Source: Owenia fusiformis (lineage: Eukaryota > Annelida > Polychaeta > Sabellida > Oweniidae). From it: a stretch of DNA of 64,000 nucleotides. Under the pieces are notes generated by a model. That model saw only the letters and a program-made list of their open reading frames with translations, was not told where the DNA came from and ran no database searches. Of this stretch, positions 26,041 to 38,900 are shown one piece after another. Where the stretch lies: assembly GCA_903813345.2 (NCBI GenBank), contig CAIIXF020000011.1:16167754-16231753 (forward strand), given 5' to 3'. The translations under genes and the position numbers were made by a program. Positions within the stretch are counted from its first letter, which is position 1; the number at the start of each line of letters is the position of its first letter.

Positions 26041-29000
26041 CTAGTTCAATGTTGGGAGAAAATGGTTTAACTTCTTCTAGTTTAATACAGATTTTACTTG
26101 TAATGAGCTTCTTATTTCATCTTTTCTATGTTCATTATATGGAATGTATTAACATTAGAATCCCCAATTTACAATATTGAACATTAACACTGAAATGAAT
26201 TAGATATTTTACTTCTAAAAACTTCTGGAAAGTTTACAAGCACAAATTCATCCATACCTTGAATGCAGGTACCCCAGATTTTTGCAGATGCTCTCTGCAA
26301 CTTGAATGTTCAAGGATGCAACAGAAGTCATATCATGCATCAAAATTACATGAAGCATCATAAAAAGCATCATATTTAGCAATGCTATCTCCCTAAATGA
26401 TAAGAATATCATTGTATGTCAATTTTCAAACATTTTGGTCACAATTCAAAATGCATATTTGACATTGCAATAAAATTACTGACATTTCATAAATTCTTCT
26501 TTCATTGTTTACTTTTTGAAGAATTGAAAATTCAGCAACTTTCAATCCATTTTGTTTTTGTTATGACTTTCTGGATTTGGAGCATGATATCATTGGATAT
26601 TTTATGATAATACAGGAAATGATAAGGAAATGACTCATGCTGAACTGAAATGAATATAATGCCAGGGCCAACAGCCAAAAACTGCAAGTTCTCCTACTGT
26701 GTTGAAATGGATAAAGACGTGTTACAGCACAGCTTCCATGGTTCTAAATATATCTTTACAGATGATAAACAAACGGTTCTCCCGACCAACTAGACCTAGC
26801 CTGGATATTATGAACCCTGGATCACTGAGCAAGAAGCGTTTGGCTTAAGACACTAATAATGATGACTTAGGCCTAATTGATATCAATTAATAATTTTATT
26901 ATTCAAAAGTGAAAAAATTTGATACATACATTGTCCTGTGTGAATTTTTAGACCAAAATGTAAAAACCTTACTTGGACAAAAATATGAAATATTGATAGA
27001 ACCATGGGCTTTCAACAATTGAAAGCCTCTGATAAAATGACACTGTTTTCTACATTCAGAAAAGGCAAGTGGATTTAGAGGAATTGGCTCTATTAAAAAT
27101 TCAAGGGAACCTCTCTTAATATGCAGACGGAAATTTAAACCTTTACAACAACTATTATTTTAGCTATCCTTCTGAACAAGGCTGCCATCTTTTTACCAAA
27201 TTGTAAAGCAGAAGTACTAAAACTAAACCAAATAAACACACATTTGCATATATATTCATAATATTATTTATTTATTGCACAATATATTATTGATCTACAG
27301 GTATATAAAATATAGTTCTACAGCCCTACAGGCTGACCTAGTTACTATTAGCATAAGACTAATAAACACTTATATTTCTGTAGGTATATAAACTCCTAGC
27401 AAGTGTTGTCACTAGATATAAGAGTTCATTCAGCAGTTTTATATGACTAAGCTATAGCAAGTTCTAATTCAAAAAAATTGTACCATATTTTGGAAAACTT
27501 CAAACATAACATTACAATTTGAAAAAGTAACATGCTCGACTAAATATTGCCTACACTACAAATTACTTAAAGTATTGTGACAGTTTTATTATTTAATTTT
27601 GATAATTTGAAACAAATAATTATTTAATAGTTTGATATCAGCATTTCAACATGGAATCTTATAATAATCTACGCCATTTAAAATATTAAATTAATATTAA
27701 TAATCAATTTGTAAAAAGTTTTTATTTAATTCAAGCAAAATATAAGTCTGACGCATTTGTACATAGTTAGTAAGGGGATTTTATCAGTCTTATGCTTCTA
27801 CTAAAAACAGAGATACAAAGAGATATACAATTCATAAATATCACACTATAGTATTATAGTTGAATACAATACATGGCTAAATACAAATAAATATAATATA
27901 CATTGTGTACACATTTAAAGAAAGGCACCATATACACCCTAGTAGGAGCAATGTTTACGAAAACTAATTTCAGTGTGTCTAAGAGTATCTCCCCATATTT
28001 TTTATCAAACTTTGAAGTAACATTACCAACCTCTCGTTGTTTTTCTACAAACTTTTTGAACCCTTTTCCAATGAAATTAGTTTCGTAGAAAATGACACAC
28101 TGATATTTCTTTCTTGGAAAAAGACACCGTATTTGGTATTGAACTGTTTTTTTGCTTGGGTGATATTCACTTTACAAAAGCAGCATATATTAACTATATA
28201 CATGTGATAATAAATGTCACTATTCAATTCATATGTCGATTTAAAAAAGGTACCATACGTAGTACATGTATTTTTAAATTCACATGATCACAGGCTGGTA
28301 TCGAAAGATTTGTCCGCTGTGACGGAGCATGCTATTTTTAATAAAAACACTAAGAATGCTTCACGATTTATTTTTTAACTCATATGTTTCGTTATATCAA
28401 AGATAATTACTTACTCCATGCAATGGAAATATCATTTGCGTGTAACCTTCACTTCTGTTTGAAGTCCAATAACGCTAGGAGTAAAATCTATTGAAAACGG
28501 CGCCAGAGTATCAAACTCTAAAATGTACCATTTATTTTTTAACTTTTTAATGGCATGATATAGTGACACGATAATATTAACATATGTTTTCAGCATAACT
28601 CTGAATGTATTAATGAGATATTAATGCATTGGGTCTTTTTAATTATTTTATAAAAAATAATATTAATATTTTTTGTCCGCTGTGGCGGAGCATTTTCACA
28701 GTTCATATTTGCAACTGCTCCGTCACAGCGGACAAAAAAATTAAACATTATTTTTTATAAAAGAATTAAAAAGACCAAATACATCAACATCTCATTTATA
28801 CCTTCATAGTTATACTGAAACCATGTGTAAATATTATCGTGTCACTTTATCTGCCATTAGAAAGTTAAACAAGAAATGGTACATTTTGAAGTATGATACT
28901 CCGGTGCCATTTTCAATAGCTTTTCTTCCCAGCGTAATTGGACTTCAAACAGAAGTGAAAGTTACCCGCAAATGATATATCCATTGCATAGAGTAAGTAA

Positions 29001-29895
29001 TTTTGTATGGTATAACGAAACATATGCGTTAAAAAATAAATCGTGAAGTATTCTTAATGTTTTTATGAAAAATAGCATGCTCCGTCACAGCGGACAAATA
29101 TTTCGATACCAGCCTGTGATGATACATAATCAAGAAAATATACAATGAATGATGAAAGGATGGGTAGACAGGGAAGTTTAATTTCTATTTCTGGGGTACA
29201 TATGAAAAGCACCCTAGCACAAAGTGAGCAATGAACTCCCCAGCTTTAAAGCAAGTGGACACGCAACAATTTCAAATTCAAATTGCACCAGATTGATTTT
29301 TGAGAGAAACATCCTGGGAAGAGCATCGAGGACAGGCAGGTAAAATGTTCGTTTTGCACTTGTATCTTGTGTTCCCTGATATATTTCACATTTCATAATG
29401 AGATTGCATAGTTTTCTCCACAGTGTTTACTTTAGACTATTCATGTATCAAGATATAGCACTCATCTCCTCGCAATTAAAATACCACGGTGGTCGAATAA
29501 TGATTCAATGAAAATACGGGTTTGCAAAAATGCAAAAAACTTAATATGAATCAAAGAAAATAGATTCAGCCACATTTCTGCTGAATTGCATGTCATTCTC
29601 CAAAATACATCTTCCAGTTGTTCCAGCTTTGGAGAATAACATTATTAATGCAGTTGGAGAATGCGACTTATATAATCAGCCACCTTGGTATTTTTAGAAG
29701 TGGGTCAGGTGACAAGTAACTATGGTAACTGTTGTTACATCCTCCTCAAGTCGACCGACCGATTTTTCTTAACTAAGTCAAGAACAGGTCAATAAATATG
29801 GCATGCTCCTTTATGTTCCATCTTGTGGGGAAAAATATCTCTCCTGCCATACCACAGTAAACCTGACCCACTTTGATAATTTGTATGTGAATAGA
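26041..29895. other. Gene-free: TEAD upstream region and parvin 3' flank
   Basis: Holds the fold-back element (28286-29121) and a candidate parvin poly(A) signal (AATAAA at 27276-27271, minus strand). Nothing else recognised. Confidence 0.4.
28286..29121. mobile_element. 836-bp fold-back element (long inverted repeat)
   Basis: Two ~400-bp arms (about 28286-28690 and 28715-29121) are inverted copies with scattered mismatches. TTTGTCCGCTGTGACGGAGC or its complement occurs at both ends of each arm (near 28310, 28674, 28716 and 29080). The outer ends share ATCACAGGCTGGTATCGAAA. Only ~25 bp separate the arms. It lies downstream of the parvin stop, possibly in its 3' UTR. Confidence 0.88.
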
Positions 29896-29972
29896 TTAGC
29901 TGACACCTTTGTATTTGGTAAAGAGGTTATAGAGAACTCTTAGAGTAGATTTAAGGTCAAGGTTCACCACAT
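29896..29972 (-). CDS. PARV: Parvin exon 13 (C-terminus, stop)
   Basis: 77 nt after a gattccag acceptor: VVNLDLKSTLRVLYNLFTKY KGVS then TAA. The last residues of vertebrate parvins (KYKNVE) align directly. No polyadenylation site could be fixed; AATAAA occurs on this strand at 27276-27271 but also within the fold-back repeat. Confidence 0.95.
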
Positions 29973-32900
29973 CTGGAATCAAAACAAATATATTAGGTGA
30001 ACAATCAATGTGTACGATGTCAAGCATACATGGGTCTTTTTCTAGAAAATGATTACGCAGATTCAACTATTTCCGAATGAAACTAAACCATTACTATTAA
30101 AAATTATGACTTATATATACACCCACTGGAGTGTCTATTTCATGTTATACATGAAATATTGTATGATGGAATTTTGAATTGAATAAATTGAATTGAATTG
30201 AAATTGTAATGAATTTATCATTGCTTGGCATTTTAAGTGAAGTAAAACCTGTGTAAGTGGAACCTGGGTATTTCACTGGGAAGATATTCCACTTATTGAG
30301 GTCTTTTAAATAAAGTACATGGGTAGCAGAGGTGTTCCACTACAGGTTTTACTGTGCATGTATTTTTAAAGTTACTTATACTTACCCTCAGGTCTGGCTT
30401 TAGGCTTGGGCAGTCCAGCATCTTGCATGAGTTCAAAGGCAAACACAACATTGTGAACCTGACATTAAGAAATAAAAGTATTAAGTTAGACTTAAGTCAC
30501 TTACTCCTAAAAGCATTTGGTTTGTTATACAATTGAGTTTTATATGTTCATTGAAACAACATTGGATTTATATAATATATTAAACATTAATATAGAGGTA
30601 TTTCAAAGAATTAGGAAATAAAATGTAAAGAGGCATGATCTTGTATCTGCATGAAAATCCTCCATGTGATCTCAGTATGTTACCTACTGAACTTAATGCC
30701 TGACAAGCTATCATAATCATGGTTGAATATACAACAGCTTGAACTTGGGGTTTATTTCACTGTGTGATCCTCTAGGTTTACATGTATATTAAAGTTTTAA
30801 CTGTCTAAAAATGGTGCCCAATCTGAATCTTAAATTTTCTCATTCTCACCTTGTGGTCAAAGGTCTCAGGAGTAAGATGAAAGCTGTAGAGTGGGGTGAA
30901 ATATCCCTCTAGTAGTCCCATCAATAGCACCAAATAAACACCATCGGCAAACTGTAAGAGAAGTTGTACATGCATGTAGGTTTTTACTTTCATGTTTATG
31001 ACATTCTATAAAATGTAGAATAAGTAGGATATTTTCTCTATAGTCTTGTGATATTGTAAATACTCATATGAAATGAGACGAAGCCAACAATAAAATAATT
31101 TAGCCCTCTTCCTTCTTAGACTGTATTTAACACTAAAGTTTCATATTCCTAAATCAATGTTACTTGCATTACTTGCATAATTACTTTTGAAGAACAACAG
31201 GTTATTAATGCTTGATATGGTTACAAAGTGGGCAGTATCAGGATACATCAACAATTATTATCTAAAAAAATATCTAAAAAGTTCTAAACCATTGACTTTC
31301 ATTTCTCATTCAGAAAGAAAGGGAATGGCCATCAGAATATCCAGATAATAATGATAGAGCAAAGGGAAGATATGTAACAATAAAATAATAAAGTTATACT
31401 CTCACCTGACTGTCCAGATCTGTAACTTCTAGGTTGATCTTGTTTAGATGTTTGTTAACAAATGTGATCAGGGACTGAAATATATAACAAATTAATTTTA
31501 TTATAACAAGAGACAAACACCTCTAAAGTAGGTACTAAGGAATACGTTTTTACATCAATGAAATAACATACAAACAACTGACAAAGTTTTGGATAATTTG
31601 CCCTTTATGTTGTTTTCTCTTGTAAAATATATTAAATTTCAAGTGCACATGGTGTGACATTAGCACCAGCCAGAGTCAGTTAAGTTAAAACAGGACCTGG
31701 ATTTTTTCAGCATGTATAGGAAAATAAAATATACATCTGGTTAAAATTCAATTTTTACTATTATGCTCAGAAATCCTTAAGTGATTCACCATGCAAGTAA
31801 GATTGATGTCTTCCTCACCTTTTTGACAAGATTCAACTTATCAGGAGCATGATCAAAGAGTGTGTCGAAAGCATCTCTCTCTGAAAACAAAATATTCCTG
31901 ATACAGTAGAACATATCTTAGTGAACACCACTATCAAGTGACCACATTCTGGTGGTTCCCTGTGAAAAGGGTGTTCACTAAACACTGGTTTTTACTGAAA
32001 ATAATCAGGCAAGAAAATATTCATCGTACTGCAGTAAAACCTGTTTTAGTATGCATGTTTCATTGAAGATTGCAAACAAAATGATCATTTAACATTTGTA
32101 AATGGGAACATTCAAAATGTTTCAAATCCTAAACTGTCACTCGGCTTGCCAATTTACATTGAACAATACATTAGTTTGTGTAAAATACATTTAGTCGAAT
32201 CTATAATGACACACAATTTCCTCATTTGAGCCAATATACAAAAAGAAAAAGAGTAATAATTTCCACAATTAAAACAAAGTCAACTTTTAAATTTTAAAAA
32301 ATATGAATTTATAAACTCACCAAATCGAGCACCAATATCACTGAAATAAAAAAACAACAATATTTAGCAAAATTTTCTTTTCTTAATCTTCCGTGTCAGA
32401 AAAGGTTTCAACTCATTAAATATAATGATACAATTATGCTTAAAATTACATAACACTTTAGCATTAGGATACACACCATTCACATTGATCAGAACATGAA
32501 CTTGCTTGAATTCTCAGCCATACATCACAGATATTATGGCAATCGAAAAAACTTTGTGCCTTTTCCGATTTTTAGATGCCAAAAATGTTTTCTCTATCTC
32601 ACTTTATTTTTTAAAGTCAATCTTACTCGTTCGTAGTTGTGATTTCTTCAGCTACCCGCCTGGTCTGCAATAGGCCATCTCTTTTCTGAAATGCAATTTA
32701 AATAAAAGAAATATCAGAATAGACTTAGATAGCACTATCTTGTTACTTTATTATAGTGATACTATTCATACATTGTAATGTTACTCAATAAGGAATTAAC
32801 TTTTAATTTCAATAAGGAATTAACTTATAATTTCAATCCTATTTTAATCTATTTTTACCTGAACAACAACCACTTGGACCATCACATTTTCTGGCATTCT

Positions 32901-35900
32901 GATTGGTGCACGGAAATGTCTCGCCAATGCAACACACAAGTGGAGGATTGCCACTAAATTCTTGGAGTGAATGCCTGAAATAGACAAATTGTTCAGAGTG
33001 ACATCTTTTAATTAACTACAATCATGCAAGGCCTACTTGAAAAACTTTGGAAAACACAAACATGAACAAAAAGTCCTTTAGATCAATTTTTGTGAAAAAG
33101 TTCACATATCGCATTTTGATAACATTTGGTAGGACTAAAAAATAAGCCAGAGTGTTTAAACCTTATATGGGGGTTGAAGAAAATACAAACATAACAGGAC
33201 TACAGCCAGAGTTTGTATGTCAATGACAAGTGGCAAACATGAACACTTGAATTCAATTTAATGACTGTAATTTAAGGACTTAAGGCCTGGACTCACTGCA
33301 TTGTTTGCTGAATCATACCATGAAGGTGTTGTTTCCAAATCTTTGCATGACTGTGCAGCAGGAATGCAAACTTTAGGAAACAATGCCTGAGTGGAATGAA
33401 GCGGCTACAATGCATCGAGTCTTGGGCTTAAATTCTTTTCACACATTGCAAAATATTTTCTACAAAATGAAATCACTAAAATAACACATTTTCAATGAAT
33501 CTTTTTGCAAGGGTCAAGTTGGCAAGTCATAAAATCCAATGTGAAAAGTCCATTCATCACCATGACAACTGTTTAACTAGTGACCTTGAGTGTCTTATCG
33601 ATTATTTCATGCACTGCTGTCATGTGAAATACTGTGTTCGGATTGGCTGGAATCAGACACACCTTGCCTAGCTATGTGTGAATTGTAAATCACACATTCA
33701 TTTCCAGTTTAAATATGTCTATGATGCCTAAGTGATATTGACACTGTCATAAAATGTGGGATAATACATCATACAATTTGAAGTTGCATATCCCGAGAAA
33801 ATTTAAGAAAAGTGCTATTTAAAAGATATACAGTAAAACCTGTCTTAGTGAACACCACTCTCTAGTGAGCACCCTTCTACAGCAAATACTCTACCGACTT
33901 CTGTATAAATTGCAGTGCATGAAATAAGGATTTTTTTAACCTAGACATTTTGGCAGGCCTGCCAGATTTTAACAAGCCATATCATTTTTTCTCAGGCCAT
34001 TTTTTGGCAGGCTGTTTCTTCCTTCTCTGGCCAAAAATTTCACTTACCATATTTCTCCACAACCACTCTAAATTGAGATTTAGTTTAGTACAATATTAAC
34101 AAAGATAAAACTAATTGCATATTGCATGTCATGTATCATTCACTATACTGTACTTGATGACTTAACCAACAGCCTGAGTGTGTTGATCCCCCCCCTAGAT
34201 TCACCTTGCAAAAACATGAGGAACATGTACATATTGATCAAACTAAATTGTACTGATTTTGGTCGGTTTAGAATTGCTCAGAAATCAGAAGCTTCAAGGT
34301 ATTCAAAAACACATATTATGTACACAGACTCCACTAAAATTCAAGGTATATATTATTGGTGTCACGGTCAAAAAAATTCGGTACGGTTTGGATCGGTACA
34401 AATGGTCTCGGGATACGGTACTTTCGGGACGGGACGGGACAGACAGAACACTAAAAATGATACAATCGTCTGATGGTGACAGTTTCACTTTCACTTTTCA
34501 AAATCACATTCAGAAATACGTCAATTAAATCAAATATAAAGCATCTGCCGCGAATGTGATCGGCATTTCACATAGTCTGCATGGTGTACTATCACCAATT
34601 CGTTTACCTTGTGATATCGAAGTCCCAAAATACTTCCAAACTGCCGACTTTTTCGACTTAGATGCCGGCTCGATTTTTCAATTTCTTTCCTACATCCGGC
34701 ATACTGATAATGCACTCGATTTGCGAACGACAATTAAGAAATGAGTCATTCATAGCCAATCAAAATCACCGTAATTTCAACAAACAACAACAGCCAATCG
34801 AAAGTCACGTTATATCTTGTGCTTCGGTACCAAACAAAAATATTTTGAAATGTTTTTCAATCTTCAACAAAAGTCATGAAATAAGCCGAAAACGCAAGGA
34901 ATTCGGAGGATTTCCGGTCTGATATGTAAGTTCTATTCATGGGCAATCTAACGAATGCCACAAATGTCTAGCAGGCCAAAATGTCTGGGTGTTTTTATCA
35001 AAACAAGCCATCTATAATTTTGTCAGGCCAATGGCCGATGTCGGACGTCTATTTCGCGCACTGAATTGCCTTTTCTGTATTGAACAACTATCAGCACTGA
35101 ACATTTTTCTCATCAAAAAAAGGTTTTACTATACTTAATAACAAGAAACTTACTGTCAACACTCCATTTTTGATGGTTCCAAGATGGTGGGAGATTGAGG
35201 ATCCTGTTGGCAACATCGAGAATGATACGTAATTTCTGTTTCTGCCCTACCTCTGACTGTGACACTTCGGGGACTTCAATTTTGATCTTGGCAAGTTTTT
35301 CTGAAGTAAAAACAGGCTCTTGGTATCATACATTGAACAAGTCAACCAAGTCAACCAATCAACAGATGTTTCACTTAATAAAAAAAATTTACTTCAGGAG
35401 AGAAGGTAAACCCCCAGTAACTTTTTTTTGGGGGGGGGGGCTAATTCAAAACGAAGCTAACTTGCTTTTGCATGAGATGACATTTATACATGATAACTGT
35501 TATGTTGGCCTTGAGAAATCTCTCTCTCTAGGATGAGATTTTAATATCGAGCAATTTGTCAAAATAGATCTAAGATGAGTAAAATTTATATTGCAGTCTC
35601 ATAAAGATTGTCTGGCCCATAAATAAGACAACTATATGAGGTAACAAATAGAGAGCAGGAAATGAGAAATCAGTCAGAGTGATAAATAGGGATGACATAA
35701 CTCTACAAGGGGAATTCAAAATTATTCTTCCTACTTAAAACAAGTTATTAACAATACATGCAAAATGTCAAATCTGCCATTTGTTACTGACGCTGACTGG
35801 CAAACACCAAACAGACAAAAAAGTTGGAGACTATAAAAATATGAGTCCACATGAAAATGGCACCATTCGATGATTCTTTGCTACTAATTTTTATGATATT

Positions 35901-38900
35901 TTGATGACAACAAAGCTTATTTCTCTAAAATGTGGCCAAAGTAGGAACAGGGACCAAATTTGTAAATTAACAGTATGGACGCCCTAAAATTAGTATGAGC
36001 ATTAATCATTGATCGACAGATGGACTGAGGAATAACTGCATAGATTCACAATGCATGCCAAACAATACATTTATAATTGAACGCATAACACTTTTAAATG
36101 GTCCGAAAGACATTCAGACTTGACATGCTTTACTGAAAAAGATATATCTCAGTGAAATATCACAGATATTTACCTATAAGTTTCTGTAGGACTTGGCCAT
36201 CAAAGAGATCTTCTTCAATATTTTTCACAATAATCCTATGCTCAGCTACCTCATCATTTATCCAGTCCAACAACATCTGAAACAGAAGTTTATAAATATA
36301 AGCAATATTTTATACCCTTTGCATTCGTTCGACTTCACTTCTTAAAAGAGAGCTTCGTCTTCACTCTTTCAGTTTGCAATAAATCTCTGATCTCACCGAG
36401 CAAATCAGAATTTGTCGTCGAAATACAGACGACTTTCTATATAGTCATTTCCTATGGCATCACCGCATACGTATTTAGCACGTGTTCCTTCCACTTCGCT
36501 GACTGGTTGAGTAAGGGTCAGTGTGGTAGATTTGGAATGATTTATTACCCGGGCTGTCACAGGCACCAATCTTTAAGGCGGGGCTGCTTAACTGTAATAT
36601 AGTCTATACTAGGCAGAGGGTAGTTTATGACTACACTCTGAGCGCAGGGTAAATATTTTATCAATCATTGATCTTATGCACCTTTTATAATTTAAACTTT
36701 TATTTGTTGTGCAATAATTCATAACCAATAATATGTCATGCCATATTTGTTTTTATTGTATTTTTGTTAATTTTCCGGACAAATGGATTTAGCATGAAGT
36801 GATTAGCAATATACTTTGCTAGGGAAATGTTATATAATACCTGAAACATTTTCAATAGAAATAAATAATTGAAAACTAATGGAGAAATGGCTTGAACCCA
36901 GCCAAGTTGAGCACTACATATTTGAATTCAACTTATTTTCATTCCTGGGTAATGTTTACTAGTTACATCCAGAATTTATTGGGATTTACATGGGGAAGAT
37001 GGTTACATGCTCCATTTGTAAAAAACATATATTGAGATATATTGATGTATGTTAGGGTGACCCTGTCCCCAAAGTAGTATTGATAATTCTGCATCAACTC
37101 ATAACTCACAGGAAGAACAAAGATAAACTGAAGATGTTAATATCATGAAGAAGGTTGAGGATGCTTAAAGGAACCAATTAAATTCTTTTGAGGGTTATAT
37201 CTTCGGTCATCTTTGATTGTGGTCCAAAAAACGTTACCCATAACTCACCTTTATCAACTCTTGGACTTTCCCATTCTCCCTAGAGTAGGGTTCAATCATA
37301 GATCTCTCTTCATTCTCCTCTACAATAGAAATACAAGACAATAAATACATGTAGGAAGAGTGTACGTATACAAGTAAACTTATTTATACTTTTGAAAGTA
37401 TGTCGTGTTATCAAATAAAGTTGTTTGAATCATTGGTATACGATCAAACATCTAATACGCTTTAACTGAAAAAAAACACTGCATAGAGTGAGCAATTTTC
37501 ATGGACGTGTACGTTTGTTTCTTTCCGCTTAATATTTTTGCATTTTACAAGTGTATCAATTCGTGCTTGAAAAGAATTCACGGCAATAATATAATCATAA
37601 ATCTTGTTCTAACATGAAATGGTATGCAGATGTTAATTTGGAAAAATATATAGAACTGATATATACCTAGCAGGTATCCCTCAGGACCAAGATCCGGTAT
37701 GTTAGGGCTGGTAGGAGACTCTATTGCATTCTTCCCTTCTTCCATGATCTCAGTGGCTGAAAATAAACATTACATTGATTATAATGTGTTTCCTAGTAAG
37801 TATTGCAACTGTCTTCCCCCCTTTCTGTCTATTATACAATGCAGGAATGGGGTGGGGGGGGGGGGTTGTGTTCAGATTAGCAAGTGTTCACATTAAATGG
37901 GAGATATACAAAGAAACCAAGAAAAATGTTCATATTTAGACACATTCAGATTAGATGTTCAGATATACAGGTTTCATTATATATAAACAATGGATCAACA
38001 GTGCTCTCTTCAGGTTATTTTTTCAATTGGGAGTTGTCAACTGGGTGATAATCCCTTAAAGCATATCTTCTTCAAAGAATACAGGTTAATTGTCATTAGC
38101 TAAGCTTTGTGTAAGTAAATATAAATAAAGAAAGTATCCAAATATCATATGTTTGCTCAAGAGTGAAATAGCTATGAGAAAATTGTAAAGAAAACACTAT
38201 TGTATATTGTAAAAATAATATGATGTACTGTATTGTAAAATGATTATGAAATAGCAATAAACTATTTAAGAAATTCAAAAAAAAATCTTCTCCAAAAAAT
38301 GAATAAATAGATGCAGATATTCAATGTTTTCTCATTTTACATAATATTATTTTAACCAAGAAAATACTATAGTAACAGACCATATTTAGGAACTCATTAA
38401 TTCGAACATTAATAATTTGAACATGGCTGTATTCACGCCTTCTATAAACTGTAAACAAGAACACAAATGTGTACAAAATGTCCCCACCAATGGGTGATCC
38501 CATCAAATGGTTATCCTGAAAATGAGTAGACAAGACTTTACCAACACAATTTTAATTGATCCGTCACACAGTTAACTAGAAAACATGTAAACAAGACTTT
38601 ACAAGACAAGATTTTAGGATGGAAAATCCAAAATGGCTGCCTTGACATTTACCCAGAATGTCAAAAAACTAATCTGTTCCTAGATTTTCATACTAAGAAT
38701 CATCCCTGAAAATATGACATTGATCTACCAAATGGTTCACCTGAAAACGCGTAGACAAGACTTTACAGACAAGATTTTAGGACAGAAAATCCAAAATGGC
38801 TGCCATGACATTTACACAGAATGTCAAAAAACTAATCAGATGTAGATTTTCACACTAAGAATCATCCCTAAAAATTTGAAATTGATCTACCAAACGGTTC

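Noticed and set aside
34126-34744. Overlapping frames on both strands (up to 115 codons)
   Set aside because: They arise from the CpG-richer core of a probable transposable element; no transposase motif seen.
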